Of a DNA stretch of 64,000 nt, positions 45,381-56,600 are shown piece by piece (positions within the stretch are counted from its first letter, which is position 1; each line of letters opens with the position of its first letter). The stretch comes from Antedon mediterranea (taxonomy: Eukaryota > Echinodermata > Crinoidea > Comatulida > Antedonidae). The position numbers were made by a program, and so were the translations under genes. The stretch covers positions 17,494,501 to 17,558,500 of the forward strand of contig NC_092674.1 in the NCBI RefSeq assembly GCF_964355755.1. Direction: 5' to 3'. The notes beneath the pieces were generated by a model. The model ran no database searches, was not told the DNA's origin, and was given only the letters and a program-made list of their open reading frames with translations.

Positions 45381-46091
45381 GTAAAAGGTAGGTATCTTTT
45401 CTAGCTGTTAAAATGGTTATGGCGACGCGAGCCACGTGTGTTGGTATAGGATGAGATGGGAACGCGTGTTCTATGTGTCGCGTGTGGGGGTTTATTAGGT
45501 CATTAACGCACGACATACCATATCTGTCTGGACCTAGGCCTACGTACGAGGCCTAGCTAGCCTATGAGTTTTTTATAATATTTAATAATAATAATGGGAT
45601 AGTACAATATAAATCCATCATAATATAAGCCTAGCTTCTATTACTAAATTAGTGTAGTAGGATAGGTAGGACCTACTGTAGCTAGCCAAGAGTAGTAGGC
45701 TTTTATTTTTTATTATTAATTTTGTTTTCATTAATATTTTTAGTACAAAATATTACTAGGCATATACTATATATGCCTAATAATACCTAGTACAATATAA
45801 AACCATGTTATTATTTATTCATTTTTACGGTACTATATATAATATAGTATAGTTGTAGCCTATTTTTATTATTAATTAGCCTTCATTAGAGTAGGCCATA
45901 TTTTATTAAGTAATAATAGTATGCCTGGTAGTGTAATCAACTGCTGTGTGTTGGACAATTATTAATTCATATTTGCATAATTGTTATTTTTCAGGTGTGG
46001 TTGATAATCGGCCTAGTTTAAATGTAAGTTTTAGATATTTATTGCTACAGTAAGGTAAGTAAAGGTAGGTACACATTAATTAATACTTAGA
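45381..46091. other. 5' flank of the large ORF
   Basis: AT-rich, non-coding sequence with short TAGGCCTA tracts. A possible leader intron acceptor (TTATTTTTCAG|GTGTGG) lies near 45994. The promoter of the ORF should be here or beyond the nested hAT-like element, but I see no decisive motif. Confidence 0.35.
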
Positions 46092-47100
46092 ATGCCTCGT
46101 GGTAGTAACTGTCAACGGACTAATCCATCCAGGGAAGGTGGTCCATGCAAGTTCTGTGATGCAACTGAAAACAGATATTGGCATATTGCAAATGCTCTAC
46201 CAAACCATGCATTAGCAGTAGAAAACTTGCAGCAACATTTTAAGGTAAGTGAGATGGATTGTATTTGTTGGAATTGCCATAGGAAGTGGAATACTACTGA
46301 ACAACCGATAGCAAAGAAACCAAAGGTAGACCCTAGATCATGCCTTGTTCCAAATTGTACAAATCTTCACCAAATCCACCAAACTGACAAAGGGGATGAA
46401 TGTAAGTTAAGGCAATGTTTCCAGCTTCCAGAAGCCGATGTTAAGCAGGTACCACAATTGGATGGTAAGTTTTTTATTTGTCATTTGCATTATAATATCT
46501 ATAACCGTTTTCTCTCACCGTCTAAAAATGGTAGTGTATGTGATAATCGTACACCGGGTGGCAGCAATAGATCATGTGGCAATGATGTTGACAAATTTAA
46601 ATCGTATTTGATTGCACTTAATTTGTATGCTGAAGATATGGACTTGGCAAACATGTATTTATGTTTATCATGTTTTGCATCATACCATAGGTACTGTAAA
46701 GGTGAGTCATTCATCAGAGAACAGCGATGTTCCAAACATTTCTTTCAGAGTCTCATCGATTCACTTCAAGAAAATGTTGATCGCCAGAGCTGCATTGATG
46801 TAAGCATCTACAAGTCTGTAATTCACTTAGGGGAGGTTTTGCTTTCTGATAAAGCAATTTTACTAGATAAACTCTATCAGCATTTTTCAGAAAGTTGTTT
46901 GTTGTTTGATGTATCACAATGCAGGAATCATGAGTTACACAAATTAACTGAAAAGCAGATGAGGAAACTATTGCTTAAACGTATAAGGGCGTCATTAGGT
47001 GAATGTGTAACAAGCTACAGTGTCCCTGGAATCGAACGTTTAGGAATTGTTTTTAGAAGGTTTGGTACCGATATCCAGAATTGTTTGTTGAAATCCCTAC
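46092..47100 (+). pseudogene. N-terminal zinc-finger part of the large ORF
   Basis: Cys/His groups are CKFC (residues 19-22), CICWNC (57-62), SCLVPNC (84-89), DECKLRQC (104-109), ICHLH (130-133) and LCLSCF...YC (191-202). They suggest two or three treble-clef or ring-like zinc modules for DNA or protein binding. The C-terminal end (VPGIERLGIVFRRFGTDIQN) is a conserved-looking strand-rich segment. The frame then slips by one base; the next frame starts ECNKENERLKRHVEEM, a coiled coil. The ATG at 46092 (ATTAATACTTAGAATGCC) is the first in a frame preceded by stops. Confidence 0.72.
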
Positions 47101-49470
47101 GAGTGCAATAAGGAGAATGAGCGACTTAAAAGGCATGTTGAGGAAATGTAGAGAAAACTAAAAGGTTTAGAGACTCAAGGTAAGTGTCATTTGACAGCTG
47201 CAGCTGATGATTTACAGTCTAGAGTGGCCACTCAGGCTAAGGTGTTTTCCGATAATAAGTTAACTATTGATACATTTGATTTCATTTCACTCATTAGGTC
47301 TGTAGATCCTGTTGTTTGGAACTTTCTTGTACGAATAAGTCTAAATAACCAAGAAGTTAAGTCTTTTTATAATAAGATGACATTTACATGGGATACTCAT
47401 TACATGAGTACACACAAGTCAACAACACTGAGTCATAGTAAGCAATTGAAGAGACTCAATCTAATATGTTGCCTTCTGTTTTTGCAAAATGACCAGGCTT
47501 ATCTTCCTTTCCATATGCTAATCACTGATATTGTTGACAAGTTTACACACTCCTCCGGGAAATGTGTAAGTATCTTGTCACAGTTTGGGATATGTGTATC
47601 AAAAGACACTTTACTTAGGTACCAGAAACATGTTGCAGAACAGGAGATTGTCAATAAACAGTTTTTAACTAATTCATTCACAGTTGTTTCTATGGATAAC
47701 ATTGACAAAAACTCACAATATGCTGCTGTCCGATCATCGGAGCACTCGCGTGGATTCCACGGTACCTCAATTCAGGCTGTTCAATCCTTGCCTACAGCAT
47801 GTAAGACAAATTTAACTAATCTTTCTCAGGTTCCCCAGGTAACTCAGAGCAGCATGGTACAGCAGGTGGAAATTGGAAGAGAAAGGAAAATTTGTCCGTC
47901 AACAGTGTCAAGTTATCACAGCGGTTCTAATCAAATGTTTAATCCACTTAATCCACAGAGAGGTCGATGTTCCAATCTGAATATAGAAGACTTCCAGCTG
48001 TCAAATGATGAGTCTGCTGCTTTATCTACACAGGAACATTTTCTTTTTCAGTATATCCTGACAAAGACTTCGGCAAAACTAACAAAACCAGAACTCTCTT
48101 TACCAGGTTTGAAAGCTGCACATCATAGTGTTGGCTTTTCCAACACAGAGAAATCCGAAATTCAGTTTTTTGCAGTTCTTCCAGAACCAGCTGACAGCAA
48201 GGAGACAATTAAACACTCGTTGTCAATGCTGTATACTAAATATAATATTGGTAATTCCAGAGATCAATTGGTTGTGGTAGGTGATGGAAAAACATATGAC
48301 ATTCTAATGAATTTGAAAAGGGAGTATGGTACAGACCTTGACTGGATGTTACCCTACATAGGTGATTGGCATCTTTTAAAGAACTGTCAGGGCCCTAATA
48401 TGAAAGTGTACCTAGATGCAGGTCTCAAAGATTTATTGCTGAAAGGAGGATATCGTGGTGCTAAACTTACATCTGTTGCTAATGCCACTGTTTTTGACAC
48501 AACACATCATTTTCTTTTGCAGGTTTGGGAGGCTTTTTATCAATTTCAGGTTAAAGCATTTTTTGATAGTATGGAATTGCGAGATGAGATCACATCTAAT
48601 ATTAATGATTGTATTTCTGCTTCTTTGAATAGTGAACATTTTTCATATATGGATACTAGTTCAATGTTATCAGCTCACCCAGTATACAAGGAAAGATTTG
48701 ACAAGTTTTGTAGTGAATTATGTCTCAAAAATGCAACTTTCAGGTTCTGGCATCACTTTGTTCATCGTGATATGTTCCACTACATTAATCTTTATCTTGC
48801 TATTCGCAGTCGAAATTTTGATCTCAGGAATGCATGTGTTCTCCAGCTAACTCCATTATTCCATGCATTAGATAGGCACATGTATCTAAAAATAATTCCT
48901 TTTCATATAGCTGATCTAAAGAAATATCCTGAACACATTCTTGAATGCTTTTCACAGGGTGCATTCACAGTTAGTATCACTGGCAATAATTGGTCATGTG
49001 TAGCCCTTGATGAGGCACATGAGATGGTAATCAACAAGAATGTAAAGATGGCTTTGACAACAACAGGAACAGAAGGATTATCAAAGCTAGTACACTATCT
49101 TCCACACCGCACACGATCTGTATGCAATTTATCCTTACAGATGAGTCGTAAAATTGGATATTCATCACCTCAATTTCTGTCTCCTTCTCTAATTAAATAT
49201 GAAGAAGAGAATATACTTGTTTTTTTCACAGAACTGCAGAGTTCTGCAATATTGGATACAGGTCCTTCTGATCTTTTATACCATTTATTCACAGGACAGG
49301 CTGCAGCACCAAAAGCCTCCACCGATTTGCTGAATTTCTTTGAATATGACCAGCAAGATTTAAACTCTTACCTTAAATGTATAGTTCTTAATGTTCCAGG
49401 TGCAAAGCGACCACACCGAAAGAGAAGAAATATCACCACTTTCACTACGCCAAAGAAGACTGTTGCAAAA
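47101..49470 (+). pseudogene. DUF6589-like central region of the large ORF (possible DDE-like core)
   Basis: After a coiled coil broken by TAG at 47149, the frame encodes about 770 residues. Landmarks: VVSMDNIDKNSQYA (about 47686), VVVGDGKTYDILMNLKREYG (48271), LDWMLPYIGDWHLLKN (48337-48384), YLDAGLKDLL, then a His-rich helical region. DUF6589 proteins share the GDxxT, GDxHxxxN spacing. Acidic residues after three separate strands would suit an RNase H-like transposase fold, but the third acidic residue is not evident, so catalysis is inference. It ends GAKRPHRKRRNITTFTTPKK, a basic segment, before TAG 49471. Confidence 0.6.
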
Positions 49471-49473
49471 TAG

Positions 49474-50640
49474 AGAAAGGAAATCCAAGATCACAAACTA
49501 CAGATATCCTGTTTACGAAAACAGGTTGCTTGGTCAAAATCACAAAATCAGGCTGTATCTGACTTTCACCAAGTTCTTTCTCTTCATAGGGCTTTATGTT
49601 CAGCAGATGGCATACCGTACAAAGCTAGTAAGGCTGTTTCATCTACTTTTTTTAATTCAAGGTATCCTAATGCTTTCACAGATATCTATACTCCCACCAA
49701 GGAAGCAACAGCATATATAGCAGAGGGAATGTCTTTAATCAACACTACCCCATTACAATCTCATGAGACATTCAGAGATTACATGTCCTTTCTTTTCAGG
49801 CAATGGGTTTTAAGACCATTCCGTGAATACCATGCCAGTGAAGTTCATGTGGTGTTTGACCATCCCAGTAGACATGGTTTAAGTCCAAAGGATGTTGAGA
49901 GAACACGGCGTGATTCAAAACAGGATAGTACAGCTGACACTCAATTTTCTTCCATAGATGTAGATGACAAGTTACCACGCAACTGGCGTGCATTTCTTGG
50001 AGTGCGGAGCCAGAAACGTCTTCTCGTCAATCTAATATCAAGTTTCTTTGTCTCTCTTGCTTCACAGAAATTACATGATGGCCAGACTTTTATAACGTCA
50101 GGAGGTTTTGATGGTCAAGACACTGACAAAGCTTTTTGTGCTCGAACTAATGAAACCAATTTGGTTTCAGAATATATATCTTCACACGAGGAAGGGGATT
50201 CAAGAGTGTGGCTACATTTTGCTAAAACATCCTGCAAATCTGTTGTTATTTATAGCCCAGATCGAGATACTTTTCATGTAGGTCTTCCAGTTGTAAAGAA
50301 AGCAGAAAAGAAAGCTGTTGTCCAGTTGAGAGCTTCAAGAGGAGATAATTTGTATCTCTGTGTTAATTCATTGTTGTCATCATTGTCTGATGACCTTTCT
50401 TTGCAGGCTCTTGTTGATGCGGTATCTGATGTTCCAGAGTATCTTCAGGTGTTGTTTATTTGTAGCGGTTGTGATTATGTTTCATTTTTCAAAGGACTTT
50501 AAAAAAAGAAATTCATGGAAGTGTTTTTTAGACATTTCAGGTTTGTTACTGGAGGGGTTTATTCAGGTTACCTGAATCAGGTTGGTTCTGGTGTTCAAGA
50601 ACTTGGACTATTAGCATTTTATAGATTGGTTGGTTGTGTT
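49474..50640 (+). pseudogene. FEN1/XPG-like nuclease domain of the large ORF
   Basis: The frame continues after TAG 49471 as RKEIQDHKLQISCLRKQVAW (coiled coil). The nuclease motifs appear in family order: VVFDHPSRHGLSPKDVERTR (49846 on; acidic plus basic helix as in the FEN1 N-terminal part), SSHEEGDSRVWLHFAK (50179 on; paired acids like the FEN1 EAEA motif), IYSPDRDTFHVGLPV (two Asp), and CSGCDYVSFFKGL-x-KKKF (50461 on; like the GSDY...GIG helix-turn-helix). The TAA at 50500-50502 sits exactly at the glycine expected in GIGKK. FEN/PIN enzymes cut branched DNA with two metals; use during transposition is speculative. Confidence 0.68.
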
Positions 50641-51006
50641 TATTTTCAGCAGCACATGTCTGCATTTAGCGTAGATACAGCGGAAGAACTTTTTGATAAT
50701 GTGAGTACAAGTACATCTGATTTGAGTGACCTAGACATACATGTTAAATTTCTTACTGTAATCAGGGAAAGTATATTCCACCGCATCACAAGTGAGGACC
50801 AGTGGATGCCAACAGTTGATGCTTTGAAGTATCACTGGTTAAGGACATGTTGGGTTGCTTTAGTATGGTCTCAGGCAAGTACACATTTAGTTGTAATTCC
50901 TGAATGTATAAAGTATGGATGGAGCCAGACAGACCAAGGCAAGATTACTGTTATGTGGGACTCTGAAGAAAATAAATTAAAGGTAAGTGAATCAGTTAGA
51001 TATTTA

Positions 51007-51258
51007 AAGATTGGCTGCAAATGCAAGACTGGATGTATAACTGGCAGATGTGCGTGCCATAAACGCAAAAAACATTGTGGACCTGGTTGCTCTTGTTTAA
51101 GATGCAAGAAAACACAAGACGTTGAAGATGAAGATCTTACCAGCAGTGACTCGGATACAGAGTCTACTTGTAGTAATTCAAGTGATGGTTCTGCTATCTC
51201 CTCACATGATGGCATGGATGAAGATGCCAATGATACTTTTCAATTTTTAATCACTTAG
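51007..51258 (+). pseudogene. CRC (tesmin/TSO1-like) module and acidic tail of the large ORF
   Basis: LKIGCKCKTGCITGRCACHK then RKKHCGPGCSCLRCKK is one CXC repeat with nine cysteines in the CxCxxxC...CxCxxxxxxCxxxCxCxxC arrangement. Tesmin/TSO1 and MSL2-type CXC modules bind DNA through three zinc ions. The tail (DEDLTSSDSDTESTCSNSSD) is acidic and Ser-rich. The module is intact and ends at TAG 51256-51258. Confidence 0.78.
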
Positions 51259-51300
51259 ACATTGTAACTTTTTTTTTATTATGTATATATGTTACTTTCA

Positions 51301-51306
51301 AATAAA
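51301..51306 (+). terminator. Polyadenylation signal after the large ORF
   Basis: AATAAA 43 bases after the stop codon, followed by T-rich sequence and TTGTAACAG; a plausible 3' end for the transcript. Confidence 0.55.
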
Positions 51307-51569
51307 TGCAGTGAAATCTCTTGTAACAGAATAATACTTTTTTTTCACAAAAACACTTTTTACTTGTTGATAGTACAATATTACCATGATCTTTTTAACA
51401 TTGTTCTTTCATTATTTTTTGTTTTTGAGTATTATTTGAATGCTGCATGTATATAATCAAGTCCTATACTCCTATAATCAAATATATATTTCAATACTGC
51501 ATGTTATCAATGTAAACATCTGGTTATTTATGCAATAATAATTTAACAGGATACATAAACTACCTCATA

Positions 51570-51900
51570 TTAGTTAAATCCATTTATCAGTTTATTCCAT
51601 CCATGATATTATTATACCAAAGAAGTTTAAATGTTTGCATGCCTTGTAATTTTGTTGTATATAATGCATAGCCTATATACAATATATATTTTCGAGCCAT
51701 GTTAGTTTCCAGTTTGAAGTTTCAATGTTACAGTATTATTAAACGTGTCCATGTATTGTAGTGTTTTGTATATAAAATACAGTATCCATTTATCAGTTTA
51801 TTCCATCCTTGATATTATTATACCAAAGACGTTTAAATGTTTGCATGACTTGTAATGTTTTTGTATATAATAGTACTTAGCCTACATATTATATTTATAT
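51570..51900. repeat. Two copies of a roughly 200-bp unit in the 3' region
   Basis: ATCCATTTATCAGTTTATTC and about 100 further bases (51580-51690) recur with few changes at 51783-51900, both containing TTATTATACCAAAGA and GTTTAAATGTTTGCATG. A third related piece (AAATGTGTGCATGCATTGTA) lies near 51960. This is a local tandem duplication in otherwise AT-rich, non-coding DNA. Confidence 0.75.
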
Positions 51901-53163
51901 ATATTTTTGTAGTCCTATAAACGGTTAGTTTCAGGTTTGATTTTTCAAATACAGTATTATTAAATGTGTGCATGCATTGTATTGTTTTGTATATAAAATA
52001 TAGTATATTTATGTAGATTTTGCAATTAGAACAATAAGTCTTTCTGTATGCTCATTTTAATGCATTTTTCACTATACCATACAGTTATCACTGTATAATA
52101 CAGTAATATAACAATCATTCTAAAAGTCTTTCATTCTGCATGCATTGTAGTTCTTTGTACATCATATATATATATATATAGTGTGCTGCATGATTGTAGT
52201 TCTTTTGTCTGTCATTTCAATAAATATTATATATAAAAAAATAAAATAAAAGTACAGTATTTATTATTATTGATTGAAAATACAGTATTTTGTTTACAAA
52301 AAAAAGTTTTTTTTCCCCTTTCCTTCGTCAAAAGTATCTACTAATCAATATATGATGTGTTTATTTGTCTGTATTTTCAAACGTGTAATGTAAATAGGCA
52401 ATCTTTCGGTGCTTTTCTTATTTAACTGTCATACAATTGGCTAGCCCCGATGCGACTTATCGTGATGTCAATAGACCGACTTTTTGCCGCTGGAACAATC
52501 ACTCGCTAAATGGGCCTAGGCCGCGGCCTCGTATACAAGTTTAGAAATAGCGATTATAACTAACCTTAATAAATATTGTATTGTCGGGGATGAACAAGTA
52601 ATAATACAAGTTGTAACCGAGTATTTTTATTTATATAAATACTTGTCTGAGGCAATATCAATATCGAGTATTATTTTTCGCTACGTAAGTTTATAAATAC
52701 GATCATAAATGCGTTTTCAAAATGGCGGTTTCGCTGATTTCGGTGTATAAGAATAGAGACACCTTTAGTTTGAATAGTCGGAACTGCGTCCCAACAATCC
52801 AATTCTTTAGCTTATTATCGCATTTTGTAGATTATAAAATTCTCTAATAGGGATTTTAAATGCAAGACTGTTCAATTTTTTTATATATTTTATTTTTACA
52901 TGTTTTTAGGGTACAAATTCGTAAAAAAGACATCGGTCGATTTTGCCATTAAAGTACACATTATAGGTTTGGTCAAAGTCGTTAAATTTGATATCACAAT
53001 ATATAACAACTATATATAAAAGTATTTCACTGATAACATTTGATTCATAAACTACTAAATTAACAAATAATGTGTTTTTCTAATACCCCAAAATTTGGTA
53101 ATTTTGAACTAATTTCGAAAAGTAGGGCGCCCTCTCCGAATCGAAATTTGACACGATTTGACG
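51900..53163. other. Non-coding right part of the 10.7-kb element
   Basis: AT-rich with a (TA)n run near 52168 and no ORF. TGAATAGTCGGAACTGCGTC plus CCAACA at 52775 is a direct repeat of TGAATAGTCGGAGGTGCATC plus CCAACA at 42825, so the two sides share a subterminal motif in the same orientation. Confidence 0.45.
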
Positions 53164-53179
53164 ACTGGCTTTCCTACTG
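53164..53179 (-). repeat. Right terminal inverted repeat (10.7-kb element)
   Basis: CAGTAGGAAAGCCAGT on the minus strand, followed inward by CGTCAAATCGTGTCAAATT and GGGCGCCCT. It pairs with the left end. Confidence 0.78.
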
Positions 53180-53625
53180 TAGACCATTTTGTGCATTTCG
53201 AAAAAATGTGTTAACATAAAAAAACCAAAGTGTTTAGAATATCTTCAAATCGCATTTAGAGACGTTTTAGACCATTTTGTGCATTTCGATGAAAATTGGT
53301 TACACAAAAACATCAAAGTGCTTAAAATCACATTTAAAACCGTTTTAGAGCATTTTGAGCATTTCGGTAAAACTGTTCACACAAAAACATCAAAGTGTAC
53401 AAAATAGCTTAATATTGTGTTTGAAAACGTTTTAAACCATTTTGAGCATGTCGATAAAACTTTTCACACAACAACATCAAAGTGCACAGAATAGAAAGAC
53501 TGATTTGTGGACTATGATATATTTTAGTATTACTTGTTTGGACTGTGTTATACTATGTGTTTACATATTTACTATTATATTTATGTCAACTTCATCACTG
53601 CTTACTTGATGCAATAAAGGAAATA

Positions 53626-53659
<34 letters not shown>

Positions 53660-56600
53660 GCTTCAAATCGCATTTGGAGACATTTTAGACCATTTTGTGC
53701 ATTTCGAAAAAACTTTTTAACATAAAAACACCAAAGTGCTTCGAAATGCTTCAAATCGCATTTGGAGACGTTTTAGACCATTCTGTGCATTTCGATGAAA
53801 CTTGGTTACACAAAAACATTAAAGTGCTTAAAATCACATTTGAAACAGTTTTAGACCATTTTGAGCATTTCGATAAAACTTTTCACACACAAATATCAAA
53901 GTGCACAAAATAGCTTAGTATCGTATTTGAAAGCGTTTTGGACCATTTTGAGCATTTCGACATAAATTTTTCAAACAAAATATCAAAGTGTACAGAATAG
54001 CTTCAAATTGCATTTGGAGACGTTTTAGACCATTTTGTGCATTTCGAAAAAAATTGTTAATATATAAACACCAAAGTGTTTAGAATATCCTCAAATCGCA
54101 TTTGGAGACGTTTTAGACCATTTTGCACATTTCGATGAAACTTGGTTACACAAAAACATCAAAGTGCTTAAAATCACATTTAAAACCGTTTTAGAGCATT
54201 TTGAGCATTTCGATAAAACTTTTCACACAAAAACATCAAAGTGTACAAAATAGCTTCAAATCGCATTTAGAGAGGTTTTAGACCATTTTGTGCATTTCGA
54301 TAAAACTTTTCACACAAAAACATCAAATTGCACCAAATAGCTTAATACCGTGTTTGAAATCGTTTTAAACCATTTTGAGCATGTCGATAAAACTGTTCAC
54401 ACAAAAACATCAAAGTGCACAGAATAGCTTCAAATCGCATTTGGAGACGTTTTAGACCATTTTGTTCATTTCGAAAAAACTTGTTAACATAAAAACATCG
54501 AAGTTCTTAGAATAGCTTCAAATCGCATTTGGAGACGTTTTAGACCATTTTGTGATTTTCGAAAAAACTTTTTAACATAACACCAAAGTGCTTAGAAATG
54601 CTTCAAATCGCATTTGGAGACGTTTTAGACCATTTTGTGCATTTCGATGAAACTTGGTTACACAAAATATCAAGGTGTACAGAATAGCTTCAAATTGCAT
54701 TTGGAGACGTTTTAGACCATTTTGTGCATTTCGAAAAAATTTGTTAACATAAAAAGACTAAAGTGTTTAGAATATCTTCAAATCGCATTTGGATACGTTT
54801 TAGACCATTTTGTGCATTTCGATGAAACTTTTCACACAAAAACATCAAAGTGTACAAAATAACTTCAAATCGCATTTAGAGACGTTTTAGACCATTTTGT
54901 GCATTTCGATAAAACTTTTCACACAAAAACATCAAATTGCACAAAATAGCTTAATATCGTGTTTGAAAACGTTTTAAACCATTTTGAGCATGTCGATAAA
55001 ACTTTTCACACAAAAACATCAAAGTGCACAGAATAGCTTAAAATCGCATTTGGAGACGTTTTAGACCATTTTGTGATTTTCGAAAAAACTTTTTAACATA
55101 AAAACAGCAAAGTGCTTAGAAATGCTTCAAATCGCATTTTGTGGCGTTTTAGACCATTTTGTGCATTTCGATGAAACTTGGTTACACAAAAACATCAAAG
55201 TGCAGAAAATAGCTTAATATTGTATTTGAATGCGTTTTAGACCATTTTGAGCATTTCGACACAAAATTCTTTCACACAAAGTATCAAGGTTTACAGAATA
55301 TCTTCAAATCGCATTTGGGGACGTTTTAGACCATTATGTGCATTTCGATGAAAATCACATTTAAAACCGTTTTAGAGCATTTTGAGAATTTCGATAAAAC
55401 TTTTCACACAAAAACATCAAAGTGCACAAAATAGCTTCAAATCGCATTTGAAACCGTTTTAGACCATTTTGAGCACTTCGACAAAACTTGTTCACACAAA
55501 ATATCAAAATGAAACTTGGTTACACAAAAACATCAAAGTGCTTAAAATCACATTTAAAACCGTTTGAGAGCATTTTGAGCATTTCGGTAAAACTTTTCAC
55601 ACAACAACATCAAAGTGTACAAAATAACTTCAAATCGCATTTAGATACGTTTTAGACCATTTTGTGCATTTCGATAAAACTTTTCACACAAAAACATCAA
55701 AGTTTACAAAATAACTTCAAATCGCATTTAGAGACGTTTTAGACCATTTTGAGCATGTCGATAAAACTTTTCACACAATAACATCAAAGTGCTTAGAAAT
55801 GCTTCAAATCGCATTTGGAGACGTTTTAGACCATTTTGTGCATTTCGATGAAACTTGGTTACACAAAAACATCAAAGTGCTTAAAATCACATTTGAAAAT
55901 GTTTTGAACCATTTTGAGAATTTCGATACAACTTTTCACACACAAATATCAAAGTGCACAAAATAGCTTAATATCGTATTTGAAAGCGTTTTAGACCATT
56001 TTGAGTATTTCGACAAAACTTTTTCACACAAAATATCAAAGTGTACAGAATAGCTTCAAATTGCATTTAGAGACGTTTTAGACCATTTTGTGCAGCCATT
56101 TCGATAAAACTTTTCACACAAAAACATCAAATTGCACAAAATAGCTTAATACCGTGTTTGAAATCGTTTTAAACCATTTTGAGCATGTCGATAAAACTTT
56201 TCACACAAAAACATCAAAGTGCACAGAATAGCTTCAAACCGCATTTGGAGACGTTTTAGACCATTTTGTGCATTTCGAAAAAACTTTTTAACATAAAAAC
56301 ACCAAAGTGCTTAGAAATGCTTCAAATCGCAATTGCAGACGTTTTAGACCATTTTGTGCATTTCGATGAAACTTGGTTACACAAAAACATCAAAGTGCTT
56401 AAAATCACATTTGAAACCGTTTTAGACCATTTTGAGCATTTCGATAAAACTTTTTACATAAAAACATCAAAGTGCACAAAATAGCTTCAAATCGCATTTA
56501 GAGACGTTTTAGACGATTCTGTGCATTTCGATAAAACTTTTCACACAAAAACATCAAATTGCACAAAATAGCTTAATATCGTGTTTGAAAACATTTTAGA

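Larger units (their letters stand above)
46092..51258 (+). pseudogene. Multidomain putative transposase: zinc fingers, DUF6589-like core, FEN1/XPG-like nuclease, CRC domain
   Basis: From ATG 46092 the frame runs 339 codons, shifts by one base near 47060-47100, then stays in one frame to 51258 with in-frame stops only at 47149-47151 (TAG), 49471-49473 (TAG) and 50500-50502 (TAA); total about 1,720 codons. Domains in order: Cys-rich fingers; a coiled coil; a central region with VSMDNIDKN and VVVGDGKTYD...GDWHLLKN, similar to the DUF6589 family; a second coiled coil; a nuclease with FEN1/XPG-like acidic motifs; and a C-terminal CRC (CxC) module like tesmin/TSO1. Proteins with this layout are widespread in corals, molluscs and other invertebrates as uncharacterised predictions. 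The location inside a TIR element supports a transposase role, presumably nuclear. Few lesions mean recent inactivation. No introns are needed. Confidence 0.78.
42485..53179 (+). mobile_element. 10.7-kb DNA transposon with zinc-finger/DUF6589-like/FEN-like/CRC protein
   Basis: The ends are inverted repeats: CAGTGGGAAAGCCACT on the left and CAGTAGGAAAGCCAGT on the right, read inward; subterminal AAATCGTGT(A/C)AAATT is shared too. The likely target duplication is TAGGC/TAGAC (42480-42484 and 53180-53184, one mismatch), and satellite B continues in step across the element. It contains one long plus-strand ORF (46092-51258, degenerate) and a nested hAT-like element (42962-45380). The 5 CAGT-starting ends resemble several superfamilies, and I cannot assign this one. 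That it is a transposon is strongly supported by structure; that the ORF is its transposase is inferred. Confidence 0.8.

Noticed and set aside
45060-45400. CpG-rich segment with CRE-like GACGTCAT and NRF1-like GCATGCGCA as a promoter of the large ORF
   Set aside because: It lies within the right end of the nested hAT-like element and overlaps its inverted terminal region, so the base composition is better explained by that; a promoter role is possible but unsupported.
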